A stretch of DNA of 64,000 bases from Alphaproteobacteria bacterium (lineage in GTDB: Bacteria; Pseudomonadota; Alphaproteobacteria; Rhodobacterales; Rhodobacteraceae): assembly GCA_030426685.1 (NCBI GenBank), contig JAUHYC010000017.1, positions 1 to 64,000 on the forward strand, in the 5' to 3' direction. The notes below the pieces were generated by a model. It did not search any database, was not told where the DNA came from, and saw only the letters and a program-made list of their open reading frames with translations. The translations under genes and the position numbers were made by a program. Shown piece after piece: positions 1 to 9,088 of the stretch. Numbering within the stretch: the first letter of the stretch is position 1; each line of letters begins with the position of its first letter.

Positions 1-878
1 TGCTGCTGATGCGCTCGATCTTCTTTGCCGAGGATATCGGCACCCATATCCAGAACCGCCTGTCCCTGCCGGGCTGGCTGCGCCCCGGTGTCTCGGGGGC
101 CATGCTGGGCCTTCTGGCGGTGTGGTTCCCGCATATCATCGGCGTGGGATATGAGACCACGATCCGCGCCCTGTCCGGAGACCTCGTGCTGACCACCGCA
201 ATCCTGTTCGCCGTGGTCAAAACCGTGGCACTTGCGATCACCATGGGCGGGCGCATGGGGGGTGGCGTGTTCTCCCCCTCGCTGATGATCGGTGCGCTGA
301 CCGGGCTGGCCTTTGGCCTGATTGCCACCGGTCTGCTACCGGATGTGTCGGGCACCCATACGCTCTATGCCTTTGCCGGGATGGGCGCGGTGGCGGCGGC
401 GGTGCTGGGCGCGCCGATTTCGACCACGCTGATCGTGTTTGAGCTGACCGGAGACTGGCAGATCGGCCTTGCCGTTATGGTCTCGGTCTCGATGTCCACC
501 GTGATCGCCTCGCGTCTGGTGGACCGGTCGTTCTTCCTGACGCAACTCGAACGCCGCAACGTGCATCTGGCCGCCGGACCACAGGCCTACTTGCTGGCGA
601 TGCTGCGCGCCGGGTCGGTGATGCGTCCGCTGGGGGATGCACGCTCGATCACCAAAGAAGAGGCGCTGGCGCTGATCGAACAGGGCCTCTGCGTCAAGGC
701 CAGCGCCACGCTCGAGGCCGCAATGCCCTATTTCGATCGTGACGAGATTCCCTGCATTCCGGTGGTGATCCTCGATCAGGAGGGTTGCGAAAACCCGGTC
801 GGGGCGCTCTATCACATCGATGCGCTCAAGGCTTATAACCGGGCGCTGGCCGCAACTGCGGCCGAGGAACACTCCTGA
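1..878 (+). CDS. CLC-family chloride channel/transporter, 5' truncated
   Basis: The reading frame enters from the left edge, so only the last 291 residues or so are visible. CLC proteins are membrane-embedded chloride channels or chloride/proton antiporters. The visible part contains the family signature GGGVFSPSLMIG, where the GxFxP element lines the anion pathway, followed by the helix segment GAPISTTLIVFELTGDW. Several hydrophobic segments fit the second half of the membrane domain. The last roughly 90 residues are soluble and look like part of a CBS-type regulatory region, but two full CBS repeats are not evident. The family assignment is firm. Channel versus exchanger cannot be decided because the gating-glutamate region lies outside the window. 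Confidence 0.9.
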   Translation, partial: LLMRSIFFAEDIGTHIQNRLSLPGWLRPGVSGAMLGLLAVWFPHIIGVGYETTIRALSGDLVLTTAILFAVVKTVALAITMGGRMGGGVFSPSLMIGALTGLAFGLIATGLLPDVSGTHTLYAFAGMGAVAAAVLGAPISTTLIVFELTGDWQIGLAVMVSVSMSTVIASRLVDRSFFLTQLERRNVHLAAGPQAYLLAMLRAGSVMRPLGDARSITKEEALALIEQGLCVKASATLEAAMPYFDRDEIPCIPVVILDQEGCENPVGALYHIDALKAYNRALAATAAEEHS

Positions 879-906
879 TCCGCTGCCAAAGGCGCGGCAC
901 CCGGTT

Positions 907-1347
907 TCAGGTCTTGCCCTCATCCGCATCAACACCGTCCTCAGACGCCTTCAGCGTCAGCGGCGGGTCCTGTCGCGGCTCTGAGATCGGGGCAGGGGCT
1001 GCAGGCGGGGTGGTCAGCACCGTATCGGGGCCGGGAACCGGGCGCGGCGTCGGCGCGATGTCCTCTTCGGGTGTGGCCTCAGCCTGCGGCGGTGCAACCT
1101 CGGCCGTTTCCTCCACAACCGCGCGCCGGAATATCAGCACATTGCGCCAGTTCGTGGTCGACCCGGTCAGCCCTGAACGCTCTTCACTCGGCAGCAATTC
1201 GGCGCGCTGGTATTCCCAGCCCTCCTGTCCCATCTGATTCAGCAACTGCTCAACCGAGATGGCAAACCGGCCCTCGGGCGTTTTCACGCCTTTTGCCTTG
1301 GTACCCTTTTGCGGAGCGGGGACAACTTTGTATTCGTAGCGCTGCAT
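907..1347 (-). CDS. DUF4177-like small protein
   Basis: This 146-residue protein begins MQRYEYKVVPAP and continues with GWEYQRAE and NVLIFRR, a pattern I associate with DUF4177 domains. The C-terminal half, from about residue 80, is rich in Pro, Ala, Glu and Thr and looks disordered. I chose the ATG at 1347 because an AGGA lies 8 bases upstream; an in-frame TTG directly before it is less likely. It is convergent with the CLC gene, with about 28 bases between the stops. Function is unknown. The DUF assignment rests on remembered sequence pattern only. Confidence 0.7.
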   Translation of the reverse strand: MQRYEYKVVPAPQKGTKAKGVKTPEGRFAISVEQLLNQMGQEGWEYQRAELLPSEERSGLTGSTTNWRNVLIFRRAVVEETAEVAPPQAEATPEEDIAPTPRPVPGPDTVLTTPPAAPAPISEPRQDPPLTLKASEDGVDADEGKT

Positions 1348-1537
1348 CAACTGGTCCTGTTAGCCTGACCCGGGCAAATTAACATTTTGACCGGCGGGTG
1401 AAAGCCAAGATCAAGTATGGGCGAAATTCGGCCCGGACTGTTGCTTTAAGACGTTTTGCATTTTGTCCGGCGAGAATGTACTGAGTTGCGCGCTCGACCG
1501 AAGGGGCTGCAGCGCATTTCAGTTCAAATCAAATGAT

Positions 1538-2776
1538 CTAGGCACGCACCGCCTTGCCGACCAGCGACAAGCACAGTTCCGTCGCGACCGCCATATCCTG
1601 CACCGAGATCCACTCCAGCGGGCCGTGGATGCACTGCATGCCGGTGAAGATGTTGGGGCAGGGCGTGCCAAACTCGGTCAGCCGAGAGCCATCGGTGCCG
1701 CCCCGGATCGGGACGGAAACCGGCTCGATCCCCTGTTCCCGGCAGGCTTCGTGCGCCAGATCGACCGGGGTCATGTCTTTTTCCAGCCAATAACGCATGT
1801 TGCGGTACTGGTGGCCAATATCACAGGTGATGGTCGCACGTGGCTCAGTCGCCTGCACGGCGGCACAGACCTGACGCACGATGTCGCGCTGTGCCTCAAG
1901 ACCCTCCATCTCGAAATCGCGCAGGATCAGCTTGATCTCCATCTCCGACGAGCCGCCATTCATGTCTGTCACATGGATGAACCCCTCGCGCCCGTCGGTG
2001 ACCTCGGGGGTCATCGTCGCCTGCGGCAGCGTCTGCACGATCTTCGCCGCCAGATGCGTAGCATTGACCATCTTGTCCTTAGCCAGACCGGGGTGGATCG
2101 ACACCCCGGTTATCTTGATCACCGCGCGATCAGCCGAAAAGCTTTCGTATTCGATCTCACCCAGTTCCTGCCCGTCCAGGGTATAGGCAAAATCCGCATC
2201 CAGATCCTTGGGCAACTGTTCGGTAACACCGCGTCCGATCTCTTCATCCGGCGTAAAGGCAATGCGAATCGGGCCATGCGCCACGTCCTTGTTTTCCAGC
2301 AGATGCCGCGCCAGCGTCATCAGGATCGAGACGCCGGCCTTGTCATCGGCCCCCAACAGGGTGGTGCCCGACGCGGTGATCAGATCATGCCCGATCTTTT
2401 GGGCCAGATAGGGATGCTCTTCAGGCGACAGCACCAGATCGGGATCATCGGGGAACGTAATGTCACCGCCATTATACCCTTTGATCACCCGCGGCTTGAC
2501 CCCGGTGGCGTTGAACTGAGGGGCGGTGTCGACATGCGCCAGAAACCCGATGGTCGGCCCCTCAGCCGTGCCGGGAATTGTTGCTACGACAACGCTGTCG
2601 CCGGTCATCTTCACATCCTGAGCACCGATCTCGGTCAGTTCCTGCTGCAGCAGGTTCAGCATATCCATCTGGATCGCGCTGCTGGGGGTCGAGGGCGAGG
2701 TCTCAACGCTCTGACTGTCGATGGCGGCATAGCGCACCAGCCGGGTTTCCAGTTCCTGATCGAAACGATTTTTCAT
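1538..2776 (-). CDS. pepT: Peptidase T (tripeptide aminopeptidase)
   Basis: A 412-residue M20-family zinc peptidase that removes the N-terminal residue of tripeptides in the cytoplasm. Metal and catalytic features are visible: AHVDTAP (His81, Asp83), GADDKAG (around Asp144) and TPDEEIG (Glu178/Glu179), all in the usual PepT order. The length matches the family (about 405-415). The ATG at 2776 is preceded by GAGAGG at good spacing; the open frame extends 19 codons further upstream, but that extension is not conserved-looking. It probably belongs to general peptide recycling, in keeping with pepN in the same block. It is separated from gatB by a gap of about 150 bases that contains a GC-rich hairpin. 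Confidence 0.95.
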   Translation of the reverse strand: MKNRFDQELETRLVRYAAIDSQSVETSPSTPSSAIQMDMLNLLQQELTEIGAQDVKMTGDSVVVATIPGTAEGPTIGFLAHVDTAPQFNATGVKPRVIKGYNGGDITFPDDPDLVLSPEEHPYLAQKIGHDLITASGTTLLGADDKAGVSILMTLARHLLENKDVAHGPIRIAFTPDEEIGRGVTEQLPKDLDADFAYTLDGQELGEIEYESFSADRAVIKITGVSIHPGLAKDKMVNATHLAAKIVQTLPQATMTPEVTDGREGFIHVTDMNGGSSEMEIKLILRDFEMEGLEAQRDIVRQVCAAVQATEPRATITCDIGHQYRNMRYWLEKDMTPVDLAHEACREQGIEPVSVPIRGGTDGSRLTEFGTPCPNIFTGMQCIHGPLEWISVQDMAVATELCLSLVGKAVRA

Positions 2777-2895
2777 GACTGCCCACCTCTCTGACTTGCG
2801 GGGATGAGAATGCGCAATCGGGCGGGGAGTCAAGCCGGTGACTTGCCCCGATTCAGGCGCCCGAAATTAAGGTTTTGTTATGTACAAGTCGGACA

Positions 2896-2913
2896 AACCC
2901 CCGTTCGGGGGTT
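2896..2913 (-). terminator. GC-rich hairpin downstream of gatB
   Basis: Two perfectly complementary 8-base arms (AACCCCCG / CGGGGGTT) are separated by two bases. The hairpin lies about 17 bases beyond the gatB stop and before the pepT promoter region. Read on the minus strand it is followed by TTTGTCC, a weak U-run, so termination is probable but not certain. Confidence 0.55.
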
Positions 2914-2929
2914 GTACAACTCGGAAGAC

Positions 2930-4441
2930 TTACGAACCCAGCTTTTTGCTGACCAATTCGTTAACGGCCTTCGGGTTGGCCTTGCCGCCGGTCGCCTTCA
3001 TCACCTGACCAACGAACCAGCCCGCCAGTTTCGGGTTCACCTTGGCCTTTTCGACCTGCGCCGGATTGGCGGCGATGATCTCATCCAAAGCGGCCTCAAT
3101 CGCACCGGTATCGGTGACCTGTTTCATGCCGCGTTCTTCGACGATCTGCGCCGGGTCGCCACCTTCGGTATAGACGATCTCGAACAGGTCCTTGGCGATT
3201 TTGCCCGAGATGGCATCCGACGAAATCAGATCAATGATACCCGCCAACTGAGCAGGAGAGACCGGAGACTCGGTGATGTCGTGGTCTTCTTTTTTCAGGC
3301 GACCAAACAGCTCGTTGATGACCCAGTTTGCAGCCAGCTTGCCGCTGCGACCCTTGGCGACTTCCTCGAAATACGCAGCCGATTCCACCTCGGCGGTCAG
3401 CACCGATGCGTCATAGTCGGTAAGCCCGAACTCACTGATAAACCGCGCCTTTTTGTCGTCCGGCAGCTCCGGCAGCTTGGCCGCAATGTCATCGACCCAT
3501 GCCTGCTCGATCTCCAGCGGCAGCAGATCGGGGTCGGGGAAATAGCGATAGTCATGCGCTTCTTCCTTGGACCGCATCGAGCGTGTCTCACCCTTGTCCG
3601 GGTCATACAGGCGCGTTTCTTGATCGATGGTGCCGCCACCTTCAACGATGGCGATCTGACGACGTGCTTCGACCTCGATCGCTTGCTGGATGAAGCGCAT
3701 CGAGTTCATGTTCTTGATCTCGCAGCGTGTGCCCAGATGCGAAAAGTCCTGTGTTTCCTGATACTTCTCATACGCCCCCGGCAAACAGATCGAGACGTTC
3801 ACGTCCGCCCGCAGGTTGCCGTTCTGCATATTGCCGTCGCAGGTGCCCAAGTAGCGCATGATCTGGCGCAGCTTGGCGATATACGCCGCGGCCTCTTCCG
3901 GTCCGCGAATGTCGGGGCGGCTGACGATCTCCATCAGGCAAACACCCGTCCGGTTAAGGTCAACAAAGGACATATGCGGGTCCATGTCGTGGATCGATTT
4001 GCCCGCGTCCTGCTCCATGTGGATGCGTTCGATCCGCACCTTACGTGCGGTGCCGTCGCCCATCTCCACCAGAACCTCGCCTTCACCCACAATAGGCTGA
4101 TAAAGCTGGGAAATCTGGTAGCCCTGTGGCAAATCTGGATAGAAGTAGTTCTTTCGGTCGAACGCAGATTTCAGGTTGATATCGGCCTTCAGGCCCAGCC
4201 CTGTACGCACCGCCTGTTCCACACAGAACTCGTTGATCACCGGCAGCATCCCCGGCATCGCCGCATCAACAAACGCCACGTTCGAGTTCGGTTCGGCCCC
4301 GAATTGTGTCGATGCACCCGAAAACAATTTGGAATTGGATGAGACCTGAGCGTGCACCTCCATCCCGATCACCAGTTCCCAATCGTGCTTGGCCCCGGCA
4401 ATGGTTTTGGGTTTGGGCATTTCGTATGTCAGGTCGAGCAT
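2930..4441 (-). CDS. gatB: Aspartyl/glutamyl-tRNA amidotransferase subunit B
   Basis: A 503-residue GatB, the subunit of the GatCAB complex that activates mischarged Glu-tRNA(Gln) or Asp-tRNA(Asn) for transamidation. The N-terminus carries the signature [12 protein letters not shown] and the substrate loop with [19 protein letters not shown]. The C-terminal helical YqeY-like tail ends in [15 protein letters not shown]. The ATG at 4441 is preferred over one four codons upstream because GAGG lies 6 bases before it. Neither gatA nor gatC is adjacent in the window, a common arrangement in alphaproteobacteria. The assignment is firm. Confidence 0.97.
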   Translation of the reverse strand: MLDLTYEMPKPKTIAGAKHDWELVIGMEVHAQVSSNSKLFSGASTQFGAEPNSNVAFVDAAMPGMLPVINEFCVEQAVRTGLGLKADINLKSAFDRKNYFYPDLPQGYQISQLYQPIVGEGEVLVEMGDGTARKVRIERIHMEQDAGKSIHDMDPHMSFVDLNRTGVCLMEIVSRPDIRGPEEAAAYIAKLRQIMRYLGTCDGNMQNGNLRADVNVSICLPGAYEKYQETQDFSHLGTRCEIKNMNSMRFIQQAIEVEARRQIAIVEGGGTIDQETRLYDPDKGETRSMRSKEEAHDYRYFPDPDLLPLEIEQAWVDDIAAKLPELPDDKKARFISEFGLTDYDASVLTAEVESAAYFEEVAKGRSGKLAANWVINELFGRLKKEDHDITESPVSPAQLAGIIDLISSDAISGKIAKDLFEIVYTEGGDPAQIVEERGMKQVTDTGAIEAALDEIIAANPAQVEKAKVNPKLAGWFVGQVMKATGGKANPKAVNELVSKKLGS

Positions 4442-4518
4442 GGCGCGCCTCATATCCGCAGAAGTCTAAGCCTGCGTATTAGGCCCGGCGCGCCAAAGGG
4501 GCAAGGGGCAAAGGCGGT

Positions 4519-5778
4519 TTAGTTGCCCGAGAATTGCAGGCCCTTGGGTGTGAACGTCACGCTCTTGCCGCTGCGCAACTCGTCGCGAAACAGGTTTGCA
4601 ATTGCCCGCAGCGCATCCCGATACCCACGCGCCGCGAACCGCTCGGCGGAGTTGATGCGCACACTGTTGTTGAACCCATCCGCCGCATGCGCCCAGATCA
4701 GCGGGTGCAGTTCGGTCAGGTGATCGCGGATCAGCCAGTGCGCGGCCTCGCAAATCTGCTTGCGTGCGGTATCGGCCCGTGGGTTCTGGCCCATGCGCTT
4801 CTGCAAGGTGATGGAGCAATATGCCGCCAGCAGGTTGACGGTCTGCTGATCAGGACGACGCGCAACAATATCTCGCAGGCCTTCCAGAAAATACTCGACA
4901 TCCACCCGGGCGCAGGCCTCGTCGTCCAGGGCGATGGCATCGAACTGGACCCATGTATAACCGCCCGCACCCCATGTTTTCTGAGTGCGTGCTGCATTGC
5001 GAAGGGCTTGAACCTCCAGTTGTTCATAGCTGCCAAAACGGCGCGGCAACAGGTGGGTCCCCATCGCGCGCATGTGACGGTGGTTCTGCGGATCGAGCGA
5101 GATCAATGCTTCGTACTTGTCGGCCACGCGGGTTCGGGGGCTGATGTGCCCCGACAGCAAAGCGCAATCAGCAGCGACAATCGCCAGGCTATCTGGCATC
5201 GCCGCACGACATACTGGCAGCAGAGCGGCGGCGCGGTCGAAATGTGCCGCGCAGCGGGATTGATGCAACGGTGGCAGCGCATCAAGGTGCGATGTTCCGC
5301 GCCAAGCCCAGGCCAGATCAATATGTGCCAAAGCCACCACAAGAGCGATCATCGGATCGTCGGGATGGTTCTGTATCTCACCTTCCAGTTCGGAAATCCC
5401 CCCCAGAAGATCATAGTCGGACAGAGCTTTGCCGTCTGACAATGCATGTTCCGCCGCCAACACCACATCCGAGCGGGCTCCAAACGCTAGCAGATCCGTG
5501 ATTGGCTGCCCGCAAGGCGTGGTTTTACGCTCTTCATCTGCGGCGCGCATTTCTTGGGACAGTTCGGTCCACATATCTTGCCGCGCAAGATAGCGGCCAC
5601 GTTCGATTACCTGATGCCCGATCTCATCATTCGCATCCGTTTCGGCGATGGGAATGTTCAATTGTCCCGATGCGACAAGCCATGCCGTGGCATCGGCGAC
5701 CGACGCAGGCAAGGGCGTTGTGGTGGGATCAGAAGAACCAAAAATACGGGCGGTAACTGCCTTCAAAGACCAAAACAT
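4519..5778 (-). CDS. Unrecognised cytoplasmic protein, about 419 residues
   Basis: I do not recognise this family. The protein is alpha-helical in appearance, rich in Ala, Leu and Arg, without signal peptide or membrane segment. A stretch such as HPDDPMIALVVALAHIDLAWAW followed by regularly spaced helical segments could indicate TPR-like helical pairs, but no repeat is clear enough to call. The start is uncertain: ATG at 5778 (MFWSLKAV) and an in-frame TTG at 5826 both lack a convincing ribosome site. Codon bias matches the neighbours and the frame is long, so it is very probably real. It lies 77 bases from gatB on the same strand and may be co-transcribed with it. Confidence 0.7.
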   Translation of the reverse strand: MFWSLKAVTARIFGSSDPTTTPLPASVADATAWLVASGQLNIPIAETDANDEIGHQVIERGRYLARQDMWTELSQEMRAADEERKTTPCGQPITDLLAFGARSDVVLAAEHALSDGKALSDYDLLGGISELEGEIQNHPDDPMIALVVALAHIDLAWAWRGTSHLDALPPLHQSRCAAHFDRAAALLPVCRAAMPDSLAIVAADCALLSGHISPRTRVADKYEALISLDPQNHRHMRAMGTHLLPRRFGSYEQLEVQALRNAARTQKTWGAGGYTWVQFDAIALDDEACARVDVEYFLEGLRDIVARRPDQQTVNLLAAYCSITLQKRMGQNPRADTARKQICEAAHWLIRDHLTELHPLIWAHAADGFNNSVRINSAERFAARGYRDALRAIANLFRDELRSGKSVTFTPKGLQFSGN

Positions 5779-5905
5779 GGCAAAACTCGAACTGGAACAA
5801 ACTCGTAACTCATTCAGTTTCGCCAAAAATTATGTTGATTTCAAGGGCGCGTGTTTTGGGTCAAGCGATTCCGGGGTCAATGGGGCATCAAAGCCATGAA
5901 TCGTT

Positions 5906-6334
5906 TCAAAAAACCGTAAAATGGTGGCGTTCAACAGCGAATCCGGCCTCTTTCAATACCTCTTCGAACTGTCGGTGCGGCGGCAGCGACTCATCGGGCA
6001 GACGCAGCCGCTTGTCGGATTTCAGAACCGCCGAGACCCGCACCGAGAGGTCCCAGCGTGTGTCGAAGCGGAACCGATCAACCTCGGACAGGCTGAGTTC
6101 ACCGTGCCGTTGACCGGTGTGCCAACGCAAAGTGTCATGGGTCAGCTCCATCCCGGCGCTGGTGTCTTTCACGATATCCCACAGGGCAGGGAGGGTGGTC
6201 AGCGCCAGCAATCCCATCAGCCACCAGACCGCGTCAAAGACGATCATCAGCCCGATCAGTGACGCATAGACACCGATCAGGATGAGGACCGCACGCGGGC
6301 TGCGGTTCTGCCGCGTAAAGCTGAACGAGGTCAT
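5906..6334 (-). CDS. Small inner-membrane protein of unknown function
   Basis: A 142-residue protein with two hydrophobic segments (about residues 14-34 and 36-52) close to the N-terminus. A soluble C-terminal domain of about 85 residues follows, starting near DTSAGMELTHDTLRWH. This layout, a helical hairpin then a beta-rich domain with alternating charged residues, resembles bacterial PH-like membrane proteins, but that is only a resemblance. Its ATG overlaps the pepN stop by four bases (ATGA), so it is translationally coupled to pepN. Confidence 0.75.
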   Translation of the reverse strand: MTSFSFTRQNRSPRAVLILIGVYASLIGLMIVFDAVWWLMGLLALTTLPALWDIVKDTSAGMELTHDTLRWHTGQRHGELSLSEVDRFRFDTRWDLSVRVSAVLKSDKRLRLPDESLPPHRQFEEVLKEAGFAVERHHFTVF

Positions 6335-8883
6335 GCGCCAAGGATGCGCGAGACCATCTCGGTCGTGTCCCGCGACAGGTTTGGAGTTTCCGCGATGCGG
6401 GTCAGATGCGCGCGCATCAGGTCCTGTCGGTTGCTGTCATAGCGCTTCCATGTTTGGAAGGCGCTGCACATCCGCGCTGTGGTCTGCGGGTTGACCGGGT
6501 CCAGCCGGATCAGCCAGTCCGCCAGCAGCGCATAGCCCGCGCCGTCGGGGCGGTGGAACCCGGCGTGATTGCCTGACAGCGAGCCCATGAGCGCGCGGAA
6601 GCGGTTCGGGTTTTTCCAATTGAAATCCGCGTGTTCGGTCAAGGCGCGTGCTGTTTCAACCGTCACCTCAGGCGCGGCCATCGCGACCTGAAGGCCAAAC
6701 CACTTGTCCATGACCAGCCGGTCATGCTGCCATTGGTCATAAAACGCCGCCAATTCGCTTTGGCCCTTGCCTGCACGCAACAGGCAGGACAGGGCCGTTA
6801 ATTGCAGAGTCATGTTGTCGGCGCGGGCGTATTCGCCGGCGGCCTTGACTCCGCCATCCAGCCGTGAAGTCAGCGCCAGCGCCGCTCCGCCCAAGGCACG
6901 TTTGCCCGATTGTTCTGCATCCGGTTTGTACGCCTTATCCACAAGCGTTTCGCTGTGCAGCCGAGGCAACAGATCCTGAACGTGCTGCGCCGTGGCTTGG
7001 CGCAGGGTCTCTACCGCCGCCCAGATCGCCATCGGATCGGGAGTGATGCCTTTGTCATGAAGCGCTGCAGCCAGTTCCGATTGCGTCGGCAGGCCGAGCA
7101 TCAGCGCACGATAGGCCGGGTCCAGCGTGCCATCGCGCAGGACAGCAAGCAATCCGTCAAGATAGTCGGCATCGGGCGTCGCCTCATCCATGATCATGCG
7201 CAGCAGAGTGTCCTCGGCCAGTGAACGACCGGCCTGCCATCGATTGAACGGATCGGTGTCATGGGCCAGCAGGAAGGCACGCTCGGCATTGGTATGATCA
7301 TGCTCAAGGATCACGGGTGCCGAGAAATCGCGCAGGATCGAGGGCACCGGCTTTGCGGCCAGACCCGTAAACGTAAAGCTCTGTTCGGCTTCAGTCAGTT
7401 CCAGCACCTGTGTGGCGCATACCTCGTCCCCGTTCGGGCCAAGTAGGCCGACGGCGACAGGAATGACCTGAGGTTGCTTGTCCTCCTGCCCCGGTGTCGG
7501 TTCGGTGCGTTGGCTGAGAGTCAGGGTATAAGTGCCATCCGTCCAGTCTTCCGCAACCGAGATGCGCGGGGTGCCGGACTGGCTGTACCAGCGCTTGAAC
7601 TGGCTCAGGTCGCGGCCTGTGGTGTCCTCGAAAACCTTCAGCCAGTCCTCAATCGTACAAGCCTGACCGTCATGGCGGTCGAAATAGAGGTCCAGCGCTT
7701 TGGCATAAGCTTCATCCCCGACCAGCCGCTTCAACATCCCGATCACCTCAGCGCCTTTCTCATAGACTGTCGAGGTGTAGAAGTTGTTGATTTCCTGAAA
7801 ACTCTCTGGCCGTACAGGGTGCGAGAGCGGCCCGTTGTCCTCGGGGAACTGTCGCGCGCGCAGGTCGATAGCGTCGTGGATGCGCTTCACCGGGGCGGAG
7901 CGCATGTCCGAGGTGAACTGCGCGTCGCGGAACACGGTCAGCCCCTCTTTCAGGCATAGCTGGAACCAGTCGCGGCAGGTAATGCGGTTGCCGGTCCAGT
8001 TGTGAAAATACTCATGCGCGATGATCGCCTCGATCCGCTCGAAATTCATGTCGGTCGAGGTCTCGGGGCTGGCCAGCACCGCGGAGGAGTTGAAGATGTT
8101 CAGCCCTTTGTTCTCCATCGCGCCCATGTTGAAGTCATCGACCGCCACGATGTTGAACACGTCCAGATCGTATTCGCGGCCATAGACGTCCTCGTCCCAC
8201 TTCATGGACTTCTTCAGCGCCTCCATGCCAAAGGCGCATTTGCCCTCGTCTCCGGGACGGACCCACAGGTTTAGTTCGACATCACGACCGGATTTGGTGG
8301 TGAACCGGCCGGGATGGGCGATCAACTCTCCTGCGACCAACGCGAACAGATAGGCGGGTTTGGGCCAGGGGTCGACCCATTCAGCCCAGCCGTCACCCTT
8401 GCCAGCGGGATTGCCATTGGACAGCAGCACCGGAAGATCGCCGTTGATGCGCACGGTGAAGGTGGACATCACGTCAGGACGGTCCGGGTAATAGGTGATC
8501 TTGCGGAACCCCTCGGCCTCGCACTGGGTGCAATACATGCCGTTCGACATGTACAACCCTTCAAGCGCGGTGTTGTTGCCTGGATCGATCTCGACCTCGG
8601 CCTCCCACACGAAGGGCGCATCGGGGGCCGGTGCGGTCAGCCCTTCGGGGGTGACATCCGCGGTGACCTCGGACCCATCGATTGCGGCGCGTATCAGGTT
8701 GAGGTCTTCGCCATGCAGAAAGAACGTCCGGTCGGAGGCCTCGGGGTTCGGGCGAAACGCGATGCGAGAGATGACACGCGTCGCGTGCGGGGCAAGATCG
8801 AAGGTGAGGTGCACGCTGTCCACCAGATAGCCGAACGGCGTGTAGTCCTTCAGATAGATCGTGGTGGGGGTGGCGTCGCGCAT
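6331..8883 (-). CDS. pepN: Aminopeptidase N (M1 family)
   Basis: An 850-residue gluzincin aminopeptidase that releases N-terminal amino acids from peptides in the cytoplasm. It shows the exopeptidase motif GAMENKG and, near residue 290, the zinc motif HEYFHNWTGNR followed by the third ligand in LKEGLTVFRD. An Ig-like domain and the long C-terminal helical superhelix follow, as in the proteobacterial PepN subfamily (about 870 residues). The ATG at 8883 (MRDATPTTIYLKDY) fits the family N-terminus and has GAGG six bases upstream. The open frame continues 23 codons further 5' without support. It is coupled to the downstream membrane-protein gene. Confidence 0.97.
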   Translation of the reverse strand: MRDATPTTIYLKDYTPFGYLVDSVHLTFDLAPHATRVISRIAFRPNPEASDRTFFLHGEDLNLIRAAIDGSEVTADVTPEGLTAPAPDAPFVWEAEVEIDPGNNTALEGLYMSNGMYCTQCEAEGFRKITYYPDRPDVMSTFTVRINGDLPVLLSNGNPAGKGDGWAEWVDPWPKPAYLFALVAGELIAHPGRFTTKSGRDVELNLWVRPGDEGKCAFGMEALKKSMKWDEDVYGREYDLDVFNIVAVDDFNMGAMENKGLNIFNSSAVLASPETSTDMNFERIEAIIAHEYFHNWTGNRITCRDWFQLCLKEGLTVFRDAQFTSDMRSAPVKRIHDAIDLRARQFPEDNGPLSHPVRPESFQEINNFYTSTVYEKGAEVIGMLKRLVGDEAYAKALDLYFDRHDGQACTIEDWLKVFEDTTGRDLSQFKRWYSQSGTPRISVAEDWTDGTYTLTLSQRTEPTPGQEDKQPQVIPVAVGLLGPNGDEVCATQVLELTEAEQSFTFTGLAAKPVPSILRDFSAPVILEHDHTNAERAFLLAHDTDPFNRWQAGRSLAEDTLLRMIMDEATPDADYLDGLLAVLRDGTLDPAYRALMLGLPTQSELAAALHDKGITPDPMAIWAAVETLRQATAQHVQDLLPRLHSETLVDKAYKPDAEQSGKRALGGAALALTSRLDGGVKAAGEYARADNMTLQLTALSCLLRAGKGQSELAAFYDQWQHDRLVMDKWFGLQVAMAAPEVTVETARALTEHADFNWKNPNRFRALMGSLSGNHAGFHRPDGAGYALLADWLIRLDPVNPQTTARMCSAFQTWKRYDSNRQDLMRAHLTRIAETPNLSRDTTEMVSRILGA

Positions 8884-9088
8884 CGGGGGCCTCGTCGAAT
8901 GAGAATCTGGCGCGACGTTATGGTCTTCGTCAGGTCGCTGCAACCAGAGCACCTTTAATTATGGCCCGAGTTGACCCGGATCGCGGCGAGGGCGAACGAC
9001 AGACGCGATGACTCAAGTTGCCTATCGGAAACGAACACCCTAATTGGTGGGCGCATACAATGGCACACAATCGTGGGGGATTCGGAGA

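Noticed and set aside
1463..4342. Long plus-strand frames (443 and 512 codons) over pepT and gatB
   Set aside because: Antisense shadows of two firmly identified genes, rich in His, Arg and Gln as expected of such shadows.
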